A stretch of DNA of 64,000 nt from DATLGB01 sp964242305 (GTDB taxonomy: Bacteria; Actinomycetota; Thermoleophilia; Solirubrobacterales; Solirubrobacteraceae). The translations under genes and the position numbers were made by a program. Location of the stretch: the NCBI GenBank assembly GCA_964242305.1, contig CAXTBB010000001.1, positions 1-64,000 of the forward strand, written 5' to 3'. This document shows, one piece after another, positions 23,900 through 32,147 of the stretch. Numbering within the stretch: position 1 is the first letter of the stretch; every line of letters starts with the position of its first letter. Under the pieces are notes generated by a model. The model did not search any database, was not told where the DNA came from, and was given only the letters and a program-made list of their open reading frames with translations.

Positions 23900-25662
23900 G
23901 ACGGGTCCTCGCCCTCGCCGTCCTGCTCGCCTTCGCCGCCCCAGCGCAGGCGCGGCCGACGCTCAAGCGCTTCACGTCGTGCCAGAGCCTCGTCGCCTAC
24001 GGGACCAAGCACCGCGCGCGCTACCAGCCCGGCGGCCCCCCGGCGCAGTTCCGGCCGCCGGTCGCCAGCACCGGCCCCGTCGCCACGGACGGCACCGTCG
24101 CGCCGGTCGCCGCGTCCGAGGCGGCCCCCGGCAGCGGCGACTTCTCGCTGACCAACAACCAGGAGGCCGGGGTCTTCGAGCCCGACATCGTCAAGACGGA
24201 CGGCCAGACGGTCTACGCGGTCACCCCGGGCGGCGTGCTGGAGGTCGTCGACGTCCGCAGCACGCCGAAGGTGATCGGCACGCTCACGCTGCCGGGCACC
24301 AACCACCAGCTGCTGCTCTACCACGGCAAGCTGCTGGTGGCCGCCGACGGCGACCAGGGTCAGACCACGCTCGCGCTCGTGGACGTCAGCGACGGCACGA
24401 AGCCCACGCTCGAGCAGACGCTCTCGGTCAACGGCGCCCTGCTCGCCGAGCGGCGCACGCAGGGGACGGTGCGCGTGGTCGTCAGCGTCACGCCGCAGGC
24501 GATCGTCCATCCCTTGGCCGCCACGGCCGGCCGGAAGGCGTGGCTGCCGCGCGCCACCGTCGCCGGCAAGCGCCGCACCCTCGTCGGCTGCCGGCACGTC
24601 CGCCGCCCGCGCTCCTTCACCGGCCTGGAGGAGCTGACCGTCCTGACCATCGACCTCGACAATGGCCTGACCCCCGTCGACGCCGACGCGGTCATGACCG
24701 GCGGCGGGACGGTCTACGCCTCCGCGACCAACCTCTACGTCGCCACCCAGCGCTACGCCCCGGTGCTCGAGGAGCGCACGGACGGCGCGGTGCCCGAGGG
24801 CATGACGACCCAGATCCACCGCTTCTCGCTCGACGACGCCGACTCCACCACCTACCGCGGCAGCGGGTCCGTCCCCGGCTTCGTCCTCAACCAGTTCTCC
24901 CTCAGCGAGCAGGACGGCGTGCTGCGGGTGGCGAGCACGGACGAGCCGCCGTGGTTCACCGACACCACCGGGGCCACCCACAGCCTGGTCACGACGCTCG
25001 GCCCGACCGACACCGGCCTGGCCAGGCTCGGTCAGGTCGACGGCCTCGGCAAGGGCGAGCGCATCTACGCCGTGCGCTTCTTCGGCGACAAGGGCTACGT
25101 GGTCACCTACCGCCAGATGGACCCGCTCTTCACGCTCGACCTGTCCGACCCCGCCACGCCGACGCTGAAGGGCGAGCTGGAGCTGCCCGGCTTCTCGTCC
25201 TACCTGCACCCGATCTCGGGCGACCGGCTGATCGGCGTCGGCACGAGCGCGCAGGGGGGCGTCCAGCTCTCCGAGTTCGACGTCTCCGACCTCGCCCACC
25301 CCAAGCTCGAGCAGCAGGCGACCGTCGACAACGGCTCCACGGAGGTCAGCTACGACCACCACGCGTTCCTGTGGTGGGAGCCGCGGTCGCTCGCCGTCCT
25401 GCCGATCAGCGTGTACGACGCGCCCGAGTGCGTGCCTGAGCGCCCGTGCGCGAGCTTCGCGCCGGCCAGCACCGCCAGCGCATTCGCGTTCACCGTCACG
25501 CCGGACGCGATCACGCAGGCCGGCCGCGTCACCCATCCGGGCAATGCCACCGTTCGCCGCTCCATCGTCCTCGGCGACCGCCTGCTGACGATCTCCGACG
25601 CCGGCCTGCAGGCCAGCGCGCTGGACGGCTACGCCGACCGCGGCTTCGCCGCCTTCAACTAG
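23896..25662 (+). CDS. Secreted beta-propeller domain protein
   Basis: The 588-residue protein has a Sec signal peptide (MRRVLALAVLLAFAAPAQA, cleavage likely after AQA). The mature part has the block SLTNNQEAGVFEPDIVKTDG, which marks the secreted C-terminal beta-propeller family (PF09826 as I recall it), followed by repeated strand-turn units such as VYAVTPGGVLEVVDV and LLVAADGDQGQTTLALVDVSD. Two Cys pairs lie in CQS/GCRH and ECVPERPCAS. Function of the family is not established; extracellular binding or scaffolding is likely. A palindrome-rich repeat follows the stop. Confidence 0.85.
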   Translation: MRRVLALAVLLAFAAPAQARPTLKRFTSCQSLVAYGTKHRARYQPGGPPAQFRPPVASTGPVATDGTVAPVAASEAAPGSGDFSLTNNQEAGVFEPDIVKTDGQTVYAVTPGGVLEVVDVRSTPKVIGTLTLPGTNHQLLLYHGKLLVAADGDQGQTTLALVDVSDGTKPTLEQTLSVNGALLAERRTQGTVRVVVSVTPQAIVHPLAATAGRKAWLPRATVAGKRRTLVGCRHVRRPRSFTGLEELTVLTIDLDNGLTPVDADAVMTGGGTVYASATNLYVATQRYAPVLEERTDGAVPEGMTTQIHRFSLDDADSTTYRGSGSVPGFVLNQFSLSEQDGVLRVASTDEPPWFTDTTGATHSLVTTLGPTDTGLARLGQVDGLGKGERIYAVRFFGDKGYVVTYRQMDPLFTLDLSDPATPTLKGELELPGFSSYLHPISGDRLIGVGTSAQGGVQLSEFDVSDLAHPKLEQQATVDNGSTEVSYDHHAFLWWEPRSLAVLPISVYDAPECVPERPCASFAPASTASAFAFTVTPDAITQAGRVTHPGNATVRRSIVLGDRLLTISDAGLQASALDGYADRGFAAFN

Positions 25663-25668
25663 CCGTTC

Positions 25669-25756
25669 GCTGGCGCCGGCTGACGTCGCCGGGCGAGTCC
25701 GAAGCGTGCGCCAGCACGTGAGTGGGCTCGCCCGGTGGCGTCAGGCGGTGATCAGC
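25669..25756. repeat. Dispersed palindrome-rich repeat, copy 1
   Basis: About 88 bp filling the convergent gap between the beta-propeller and patatin genes. It shares the order GCTGGCGCC..GCTGACG.., the core GCGAGTCCGAAGCGTGCGCC (continuing AGCACG), TGGCGTCAG and GGTGATCAGC with 59559-59634, with a roughly 12-bp insertion here. The core can fold as GCGTGC-GCCA-GCACG(C). It is non-coding and probably belongs to a REP-like family. Confidence 0.75.
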
Positions 25757-25762
25757 GGGCGG

Positions 25763-27064
25763 CTAGCGACGGCGGAGCGAGCGCCACTCCTCCATCGCGG
25801 TGACCTCGTGCTCGGCCTCCGGGTCGCCGGGCAGCAGGTCGAAGTCGTGGCGGCCGTCGGCGCACCAGAACGCCGGGTGACGGTCCAGCCAGCGCTGGGC
25901 GTCGCGCCGGCCCGCTTCGATGAGCTCGCGGGCGAACTCGCCGTCGAAGAGGAGGAAGCTGAGCAGCTCCGGCCCGCGGCCGCCCAGCCCCAGCAGCCGG
26001 GCCAGCAGCGTGCCCTCGGGGTCCCGCAGCCCGCGCAGGCCGCCGACCTGGCGGCGGATGACGCGCTCGGCGATCGCGGCGACCTCCGAGCGGTCCTCCG
26101 GGGCGACCAGCGCGTAGCCGATGCGGCGGTAGGGCTGCTGCCCGCTGCCGGCCCGGTAGCGGCGCGCGCCGGCGGCGGGTGACGTGATGCCGCCCTCGAC
26201 GAAGTTCGCGTTGACGGCGGCGAGGCGGTGCAGGTCGGCGCCGACCTGGTCGAGCAGCAGCCCGTCGAGGACGTTGGAGGCGACGTCGGCGAAGCCGGGC
26301 TTGCGCGAGACACCGCCCGGCTTGGCCGGCGCCGGGCCGAAGGGCGCGAAGCCGATCACCACGACGCGGTCGGCGCCCAGCGCCAGCGCCGGCTTGATCG
26401 GCGAGTTCAGCCGCGTCCCGCCGTCGATGAAGTAGCCGTGACCGGAGACCTTCACGGGCGGGAAGACGAACGGGATCGCCGCCGACGCGCGCACGTGCTC
26501 GACGGTCAGCTCGACCCGCTCGTAGGCGAGGTCGTCCCCCGGCCGCGCCTCCGGCGGCGCCTTGCGCGTGTCCACGAACGCGACCGCCCCGCCGCGCTCG
26601 AGCGAGGTCGCCACCGTGCAGACCGCGTCGACGTGGCCGCGGGTCACGTTGCGGTGCACGCGGTCGAAGTCCACCCACTCTCCCAGCGACGTCGTCAGCG
26701 GCGCCGGATCGAGCAGCGCCGCCGGCCCGCCGAACGGCAGCCCCAGCATGCCCGCCGCCCCCCGCACCACCGACGCGACGGTGGCCGGGCCGAGCACCCG
26801 CCGGATGACCTGGCCGCGCTCGAGGCCCGCCCAGCGCCCGCACAGGGCGGCCGCGCTCGTGGCCGCGTCCTCGTCCGCCAGGGATGCGAGCATGGCCGCG
26901 TTGATCGCCCCGACGCTCGTCCCGCACAGGATGACCGGCTCCTCCCCGCGCTGCTCGAGGAGTGGGAGCAGCACGGAGAGGGCCCCGGCCTCATATGCAC
27001 CTCTCGCCCCGCCCCCCGGCAGGACGAGCGCCACCCGCGGTCTCGATCGTTCGGGAGGCGTCAC
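25763..27064 (-). CDS. Patatin-like phospholipase
   Basis: The 433-residue protein has all patatin landmarks: the oxyanion-hole loop LPGGGARGAYEAG near the N-terminus, the nucleophile elbow GTSVG, and the catalytic Asp in DGGTRLNSP. These Ser/Asp dyad enzymes hydrolyse acyl chains from phospholipids or other esters. I chose GTG 27064 (MTPPERSRPRVALVLPGGG), which puts the glycine-rich loop about 16 residues from the start, as in relatives; ATG 27187 is possible but overlaps the divergent ATP-grasp start. The C-terminal about 150 residues are of unknown function. No signal peptide is seen, so it is likely cytoplasmic or exported by another route. Confidence 0.85.
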   Translation of the reverse strand: MTPPERSRPRVALVLPGGGARGAYEAGALSVLLPLLEQRGEEPVILCGTSVGAINAAMLASLADEDAATSAAALCGRWAGLERGQVIRRVLGPATVASVVRGAAGMLGLPFGGPAALLDPAPLTTSLGEWVDFDRVHRNVTRGHVDAVCTVATSLERGGAVAFVDTRKAPPEARPGDDLAYERVELTVEHVRASAAIPFVFPPVKVSGHGYFIDGGTRLNSPIKPALALGADRVVVIGFAPFGPAPAKPGGVSRKPGFADVASNVLDGLLLDQVGADLHRLAAVNANFVEGGITSPAAGARRYRAGSGQQPYRRIGYALVAPEDRSEVAAIAERVIRRQVGGLRGLRDPEGTLLARLLGLGGRGPELLSFLLFDGEFARELIEAGRRDAQRWLDRHPAFWCADGRHDFDLLPGDPEAEHEVTAMEEWRSLRRR

Positions 27065-27185
27065 AGCCTGGACAGCCTCTCGCCGTCCACGCCCGCGCGC
27101 TATGGCCCGGAGGGCGCGGTCGGACAACCAAACGTTCGCCGCATGGATAGAGCCCCGACGGGACAGCCCGCTTAGCGTGACCTCC

Positions 27186-28541
27186 ATGCTCGAGGCCGTC
27201 CCCCGCCCCAGCTTCGAGGAACCGCTCGGTGACGACCTCGCCGCGACGCTGGCGGGCAAGGACCTCGGTGCGCTGGCCGAGGCGGTCGAGGCGACGATCC
27301 ACTCCGGCGAGATCACCTTCGGCGAGGCCACCCCGTTCCTGGTCGACCCGATCCCCCGGGTCATCGCCGCCCCCGAGTGGACGGCGCTCGCCGCCGGTGT
27401 CTGCCAGCGCACGAAGGCGCTGGACCGCTTCGTCGCCGACATCTACGGGCCGCAGCGCATCGTCCGTGAGGGCGTCATCCCGCCGACGGTGGTGGCCAGC
27501 GCGACCTACTTCGAGCCGCTCATGCAGCAGGCCGTCCACGAGGAGCGGCGCTTCATCACCATCGCCGGGCTGGACTGCGTCCGCGGACCGGACGGCGTCT
27601 TCCGCGTGCTGGAGGACAACGTCCGCACCCCGTCGGGCATCGCCTACACGGTGGCCGCCCGGCGCATCGTCTGCGAGCACCTGCCCACGCCGGCCGCGCT
27701 GGCGCCGCTCGAGGACGCGCTCGACGCCCTGGGGGACGCGCTGCGCGCTGCCGCCCCGCCCGGGGTCGAGGACCCGACGGTCGTCGTCCTCTCCGACGGG
27801 CCGGGCAACGTCGCCTACTACGACCATCGCACCCTGGCCGACCGCCTCGGTCTCCCGCTGGTCCGGCTGGTCAACCTGCGCCTCAAGGACAACCGGTTGT
27901 ACGCCCGCATCGACGGGGAGGACGTGCGCGTCGACGTCGTCTACCGCCGCACCGACGAGGACCGGCTCAGCCACCCGCGCGGCGGGCTCACCGACGTGGC
28001 CAAGCTCCTGCTCGAGCCGTGGTGCGCCGGGACGCTCGGCCTCGTCAACGCGTTCGGGACCGGCGTGGCCGACGACAAGCTGCTGCACGCGCACGTCGAG
28101 TCGATGATCCGCTTCTACCTCGACGAGGAGCCGCTGCTCGAGTCCGTCAAGACGTGGGACCTGTCCACACCGCGGGCGATGAACCGGGCGCTCGAGCGCC
28201 TCGACGAGCTGGTCGTCAAGCCGCGCGCCGGGCACGGGGGCGCGGGCGTCGTGATCGGGCCGCTGGCCTCCGAGGACGAGCGCGACGAGGTCCGCCGCGC
28301 GCTGCGGGCCGCCCCTGCCGACTTCATTGTGCAGGACTTCACGCCGCTCTCGACCCACCCGACCGTCGTCGACGGTGAGCTGCGCGCCCGCCACGTGGAC
28401 CTGCGGCCGTTCGTCTTCTACGGCGCCGGCGAGCCGGTCGCGCTCCCCGGCGGCCTGACCCGCGTCGCCCTCGACGAGGGCGAGATGATCGTCAACTCGT
28501 CGCGCAACGGCGGCGCCAAGGACACCTGGGTGGTGGGCTGA
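27186..28541 (+). CDS. Circularly permuted ATP-grasp type 2 protein
   Basis: The 451-residue protein matches the circularly permuted ATP-grasp family (CP_ATPgrasp_2): FVADIYGPQRIVREGVIPP, FRVLEDNVRTPSGIAY, VDVVYRRTDEDRL and the C-terminal LVVKPRAGHGGAGVVIG / HVDLRPFVF blocks. ATP-grasp enzymes of this type are thought to form amide bonds between a carboxylate and an amine. The start at ATG 27186 is the point where similarity begins; the antisense patatin frame overlaps here. It heads a four-gene operon (1 bp to the next gene) with an amidotransferase, a GCS2 ligase and an AsnB-like enzyme, so it probably makes one peptide-like bond in a shared product. Confidence 0.88.
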   Translation: MLEAVPRPSFEEPLGDDLAATLAGKDLGALAEAVEATIHSGEITFGEATPFLVDPIPRVIAAPEWTALAAGVCQRTKALDRFVADIYGPQRIVREGVIPPTVVASATYFEPLMQQAVHEERRFITIAGLDCVRGPDGVFRVLEDNVRTPSGIAYTVAARRIVCEHLPTPAALAPLEDALDALGDALRAAAPPGVEDPTVVVLSDGPGNVAYYDHRTLADRLGLPLVRLVNLRLKDNRLYARIDGEDVRVDVVYRRTDEDRLSHPRGGLTDVAKLLLEPWCAGTLGLVNAFGTGVADDKLLHAHVESMIRFYLDEEPLLESVKTWDLSTPRAMNRALERLDELVVKPRAGHGGAGVVIGPLASEDERDEVRRALRAAPADFIVQDFTPLSTHPTVVDGELRARHVDLRPFVFYGAGEPVALPGGLTRVALDEGEMIVNSSRNGGAKDTWVVG

Positions 28542-28542
28542 C

Positions 28543-29283
28543 GTGCCGTCGAGGCCCCTGATCGGCGTGACCACGTCGGAGGTCCGCCGCTCGGACAAGC
28601 CGACCGACCACGGCGAGCCGCCCCAGCGCGAGATGACGCTGGGCCTGTCCTACCTGCGCGCGATCGAGCTCGCCGGCGGCCTGCCCGTCGTCCTGCCGCC
28701 GCTGGGCGCCGACGCCATCCCCGCCCTGCTCGAGCACCTCGACGGCGTCTGCCTGAGCGGCGGGCCCGACCTCCATCCCGGCGGCTACCACGCCGAACCC
28801 CATCCCGAGCTGGGCCCGGTGTGGCCGTGGCTGGACGCGTTCGAGATCGAGCTGGCCCGCCACGCCGACGAGCGCGGGCTGCCCGTGCTGGGCATCTGCC
28901 GCGGGGCGCAGGCGCTCAACGTCGTCCGCGGCGGGACGCTGCACCAGCACCTCCCCGACATCACCAACGGGACGATCGAGCACCGCCAGACCGCCCCGGC
29001 GCGGCGCAGCACCCACGAGGTGGTCATGTCGCCGGACTCGGCCATCGCCCGCATCCTCGGCGGCCAGCAGGCCGCCGTGAACTCCTTCCACCACCAGGCC
29101 GTCGACACCGTCGGGCAGCGCCTGGTGGCCGTCGCTCATGCGCCGGACGGCGTCGTCGAGGCGATCGAGGCGACGGATCGCCCGCACTACCGCGGCGTGC
29201 AGTGGCACGCGGAGACGCTGGTGGACCGCCCGGCCCACCTGTCGCTCTTCGGCGGCCTCGTCGCGGCGGCATCGGAACGATGA
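28543..29283 (+). CDS. Class I glutamine amidotransferase-like hydrolase, peptidase C26 family
   Basis: The 246-residue protein (GTG start) has the C26 pattern: IGVTTSEVR start, GVCLSGGPDLHP, the nucleophile Cys119 in LGICRGAQALN, and His222/Glu224 in QWHAE that complete the triad. Relatives such as PuuD cleave gamma-glutamyl amide bonds, while others move ammonia. Between an ATP-grasp and a GCS2 ligase it could remove a gamma-glutamyl group from an intermediate or edit a product. It overlaps the following gene by ATGA. Confidence 0.88.
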   Translation: MPSRPLIGVTTSEVRRSDKPTDHGEPPQREMTLGLSYLRAIELAGGLPVVLPPLGADAIPALLEHLDGVCLSGGPDLHPGGYHAEPHPELGPVWPWLDAFEIELARHADERGLPVLGICRGAQALNVVRGGTLHQHLPDITNGTIEHRQTAPARRSTHEVVMSPDSAIARILGGQQAAVNSFHHQAVDTVGQRLVAVAHAPDGVVEAIEATDRPHYRGVQWHAETLVDRPAHLSLFGGLVAAASER

Positions 29284-30380
29284 CCGTGACGACCCTGCCG
29301 ACGTGGGCAGCCTGGAACCCGACGGCAGGCGACCGTCCCTTCTCCGTCGGCATCGAGGAGGAGGTGATGCTGATCGAGCCGGGCGAGTGGAACCTCGCCT
29401 CCCGGGTCGACGACGTCCTCCAGAGTGCGCAGCCGCTGCTGCTCGGCCATCTCGCCCAGGAGACCCACGGCTCCGCCGTCGAGCTGCGCACCGACCCCTA
29501 CGACGACGTCGAGGGAGCCATGGCACAGCTCGGGCGCCTGCGCGAGTCCCTGCGCTGGACGCTGGCCGGCATGGAGCTGCGCGCCGCCGTGGCCGGGACC
29601 CACCCCTTCGCCACCTGGCACGACGTCCACGTCTCCGCCGGCGAGCGCCAGCAGGAGGTCCACGGCTCCCTGCGCGAGCTGGCCCGGCGCGAGCCGACCT
29701 TCGCGCTGCACGTCCACATCGCCCTGCCCGACGCCGAGACGGCGCTGCGCGCGATGAACCGGATGCGCGCGCACGTCCCGCTGCTGCTCGCACTGAGCGC
29801 CAACTCGCCGTTCTGGCAGGGTCGCGACAGCGGGCTCGCGTCGGCCCGGACGCCGCTGTTCCAGGCCTTCCCGCGCGCCGGCCTGCCACGCATCTTCGCC
29901 GACTACGAGGCCTACGTGGTGGCCCAGGACGCCCTCATCTCCAGCGGCGCGATCCGTGAGCCGTCCTTCATCTGGTGGGACGTGCGGCTGCAGCCCCGCT
30001 ACGGGACGCTCGAGGTGCGGGTGATGGACGCGCAGACGACCCTCCAGCGCACGCACTGCCTGGTCACCTTGGTGCGCGCGCTCGTCGAGGCCGAGGCGAC
30101 CGACGAGGGCCTGGCCTCCGCCACCACCGTGGCCGCCCACGAGGCGCTGGACGAGAACCGCTTCCTGGCGCTGCGCGACGGGCTCGACGCGCGCTTCATC
30201 GATCCCGACCGCGGCGCGCTCGTGCCGGTCGCCGAGGTGCTGCGCTCCGTCGCCGAGCGGTGCGGCTTCGGCGCGGTCGACGCGCTGCTGGAGGAGTCCG
30301 GTGCCGACCGACAGCGCCGCATGGCCTCTGGCGAACGTGGTCTCATCTCCCTTGTGCACGATCTAGTCGACCACTTCTGA
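29280..30380 (+). CDS. Carboxylate-amine ligase, glutamate-cysteine ligase type 2 family (YbdK-like)
   Basis: The 366-residue protein belongs to the GCS2 family: FSVGIEEEVMLIEP near the N-terminus (Glu residues bind Mg-ATP), QETHGSAVELRTDP, FALHVHIALPD, and RYGTLEVRVMDAQTTL. GCS2 enzymes activate the gamma-carboxylate of glutamate (or a similar acid) with ATP and join it to an amine. E. coli YbdK has weak gamma-glutamyl-cysteine ligase activity; the physiological substrate of most members is unknown. Tight coupling on both sides (ATGA before, 3 bp after) indicates it works in the same pathway as the ATP-grasp and AsnB-type enzymes. Confidence 0.88.
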   Translation: MTVTTLPTWAAWNPTAGDRPFSVGIEEEVMLIEPGEWNLASRVDDVLQSAQPLLLGHLAQETHGSAVELRTDPYDDVEGAMAQLGRLRESLRWTLAGMELRAAVAGTHPFATWHDVHVSAGERQQEVHGSLRELARREPTFALHVHIALPDAETALRAMNRMRAHVPLLLALSANSPFWQGRDSGLASARTPLFQAFPRAGLPRIFADYEAYVVAQDALISSGAIREPSFIWWDVRLQPRYGTLEVRVMDAQTTLQRTHCLVTLVRALVEAEATDEGLASATTVAAHEALDENRFLALRDGLDARFIDPDRGALVPVAEVLRSVAERCGFGAVDALLEESGADRQRRMASGERGLISLVHDLVDHF

Positions 30381-30383
30381 GCC

Positions 30384-32147
30384 GTGTGCGGGATCGCCGG
30401 TGAGCTGCGGGCGGGTGGGTCCGTGTCCGCGGTGGACGTGGACGCGCTGCGGCGCATGCAGACCGTGCTGGCTCCGCGCGGGCCCGACGGCGAGGGGCTG
30501 TGGGTGGAGAAGGGCGCCGGCCTGGCGCACCGCCGGCTGAGCATCATCGACCTGTCCGTGCGCGGCGCGCAGCCGATGATCGACCAGGCGCTCGGGCTCG
30601 CCATCGTCTTCAACGGGATCATCTACAACCACAACGAGCTGCGCGCCGAGCTCGAAGGCAAGGGTCATGCGTTCGCGTCGACGTCGGACACGGAGGCGGT
30701 GCTGAAGGGCTACCGCGAGTGGGGCGAGGACGTCGTCGACCACCTGCTCGGGATGTTCGCCTTCTGCGTGGTCGAGCGCGACTCGGGGCGCGCCTTCCTG
30801 GCCCGCGACCGGCTCGGGGTCAAGCCGCTCTACCTCGCGGAACCCACCCCCACCCGCCCCGCGCTGCGCTTCGCCTCCACCCTGCCGGCGCTGCTCGCGG
30901 GCGGGGACGTCGACACGGAGCTGGACCCCGTGGCGCTGCACCACTACCTGTCCTTTCACTCCGTCGTCCCGGCGCCGCTCACCGTGCTCAAGGGCGTGCG
31001 CAAGCTGCCGCCGGCCACGACGCTGACCGTCGAGCCCGACGGCACCCGCCGCGAGCGCCGCTACTGGCGCGCCGACTTCAGCCGCGACCCCGGCCAGGCC
31101 GACTGGAGCGCCGAGGACTGGCGCGACGCGGTCCGCGACTCGCTGCGCACGGCGGTGCGGCGGCGGATGGTGTCCGACGTCCCCGTCGGCGTCCTGCTCT
31201 CGGGCGGCCTGGACTCCTCGCTGATCGTGGCGCTCCTCGACGAGGCCGACCAGCACGGGCTGGCCACGTTCTCCGTCGGCTTCGGGGACGTCGGCGGCCG
31301 GGCCGGCAACGAGTTCGAGTACTCGCGCCTGGTGGCCGAGCGCTTCGGGACCGACCACATGACCTTCGAAGTCGACGAGGCGCGCATGCTGCCGGCGCTC
31401 GACGCCGCCATCAGCGCGATGAGCGAGCCGATGGTCTCGCACGACTGCGTCGCGTTCTACCTGCTCTCGGAGGAGGTCGCCCAGCACCGCAAGGTGGTCC
31501 AGTCCGGCCAGGGCGCCGACGAGGTCTTCGGCGGCTACTACTGGTACGAGCCGCTGTCCGAGCCCGGCGCCGACGCGTCCACCTACCGCGCCGCGTTCGT
31601 CGACCGCGATCACGCCGAGATGGCCGAGATGCTGGTCGCGCCGCTGGCCGAGGACGTCTCCCGCGCCTTCGTGGAGGACGCCTTCGCGGGCGCGGCCAGC
31701 GCGGTCGACGGCGGCCTGCGGCTGGACACGGAGGTGATGCTGGTCGACGACCCCGTCAAGCGCGTGGACAACATGACCATGGCCCACGGCCTGGAGGCGC
31801 GCACGCCGTTCCTCGACCACGAGCTGGTCGAGCTCGCCGCGCGCTGCCCGCCGGAGCTCAAGCTGGCTGAGGGTGGCAAGGGCATCCTGAAGGCGGCGGC
31901 GCGCGGCATCGTCCCCGACGAGGTCATCGACCGCCAGAAGGGCTACTTCCCCGTGCCCGCGCTGTCGCATCTCGAGGGCGGGGTCCTCGACCTTGCCCGT
32001 GAGGCGCTGGAGGGCTCGCGGCTCGTGCGGCCCGCGTACCGCGACCGGCTGCTCGCCGACCCCAACGGCGAGCGCACGACGCTGGACGGGTCCAAGCTCT
32101 GGCAGCTCGCTCTGCTCGAGCTGTGGCTTATGAAGCTTGGCCTCTGA
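30384..32147 (+). CDS. AsnB-type glutamine-dependent amidotransferase, NAGGN amidotransferase-like
   Basis: The 587-residue protein has an N-terminal class II glutaminase domain with the catalytic Cys2 (MCGIAG; GTG start at 30384) plus MAPRGPDGEG-like and NGIIYNH blocks, and a C-terminal synthetase domain with the PPi loop SGGLDSS at residues 273-279. It amidates a carboxylate using glutamine and ATP. The length and the MCGIAGELRAGG start are closer to N-acetylglutaminylglutamine amidotransferase (AsnO of osmolyte synthesis) than to plain asparagine synthetase. The usual partner, the GNAT/ATP-grasp fusion Ngg, is absent; here an ATP-grasp, C26 and GCS2 trio precede it. The last 20 bp overlap the convergent permease gene. 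Confidence 0.88.
   Translation: MCGIAGELRAGGSVSAVDVDALRRMQTVLAPRGPDGEGLWVEKGAGLAHRRLSIIDLSVRGAQPMIDQALGLAIVFNGIIYNHNELRAELEGKGHAFASTSDTEAVLKGYREWGEDVVDHLLGMFAFCVVERDSGRAFLARDRLGVKPLYLAEPTPTRPALRFASTLPALLAGGDVDTELDPVALHHYLSFHSVVPAPLTVLKGVRKLPPATTLTVEPDGTRRERRYWRADFSRDPGQADWSAEDWRDAVRDSLRTAVRRRMVSDVPVGVLLSGGLDSSLIVALLDEADQHGLATFSVGFGDVGGRAGNEFEYSRLVAERFGTDHMTFEVDEARMLPALDAAISAMSEPMVSHDCVAFYLLSEEVAQHRKVVQSGQGADEVFGGYYWYEPLSEPGADASTYRAAFVDRDHAEMAEMLVAPLAEDVSRAFVEDAFAGAASAVDGGLRLDTEVMLVDDPVKRVDNMTMAHGLEARTPFLDHELVELAARCPPELKLAEGGKGILKAAARGIVPDEVIDRQKGYFPVPALSHLEGGVLDLAREALEGSRLVRPAYRDRLLADPNGERTTLDGSKLWQLALLELWLMKLGL

Noticed and set aside
29425..29757. Alternative small ORFs inside the GCS2 gene
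   Set aside because: Out-of-frame shadows of a well-supported gene.
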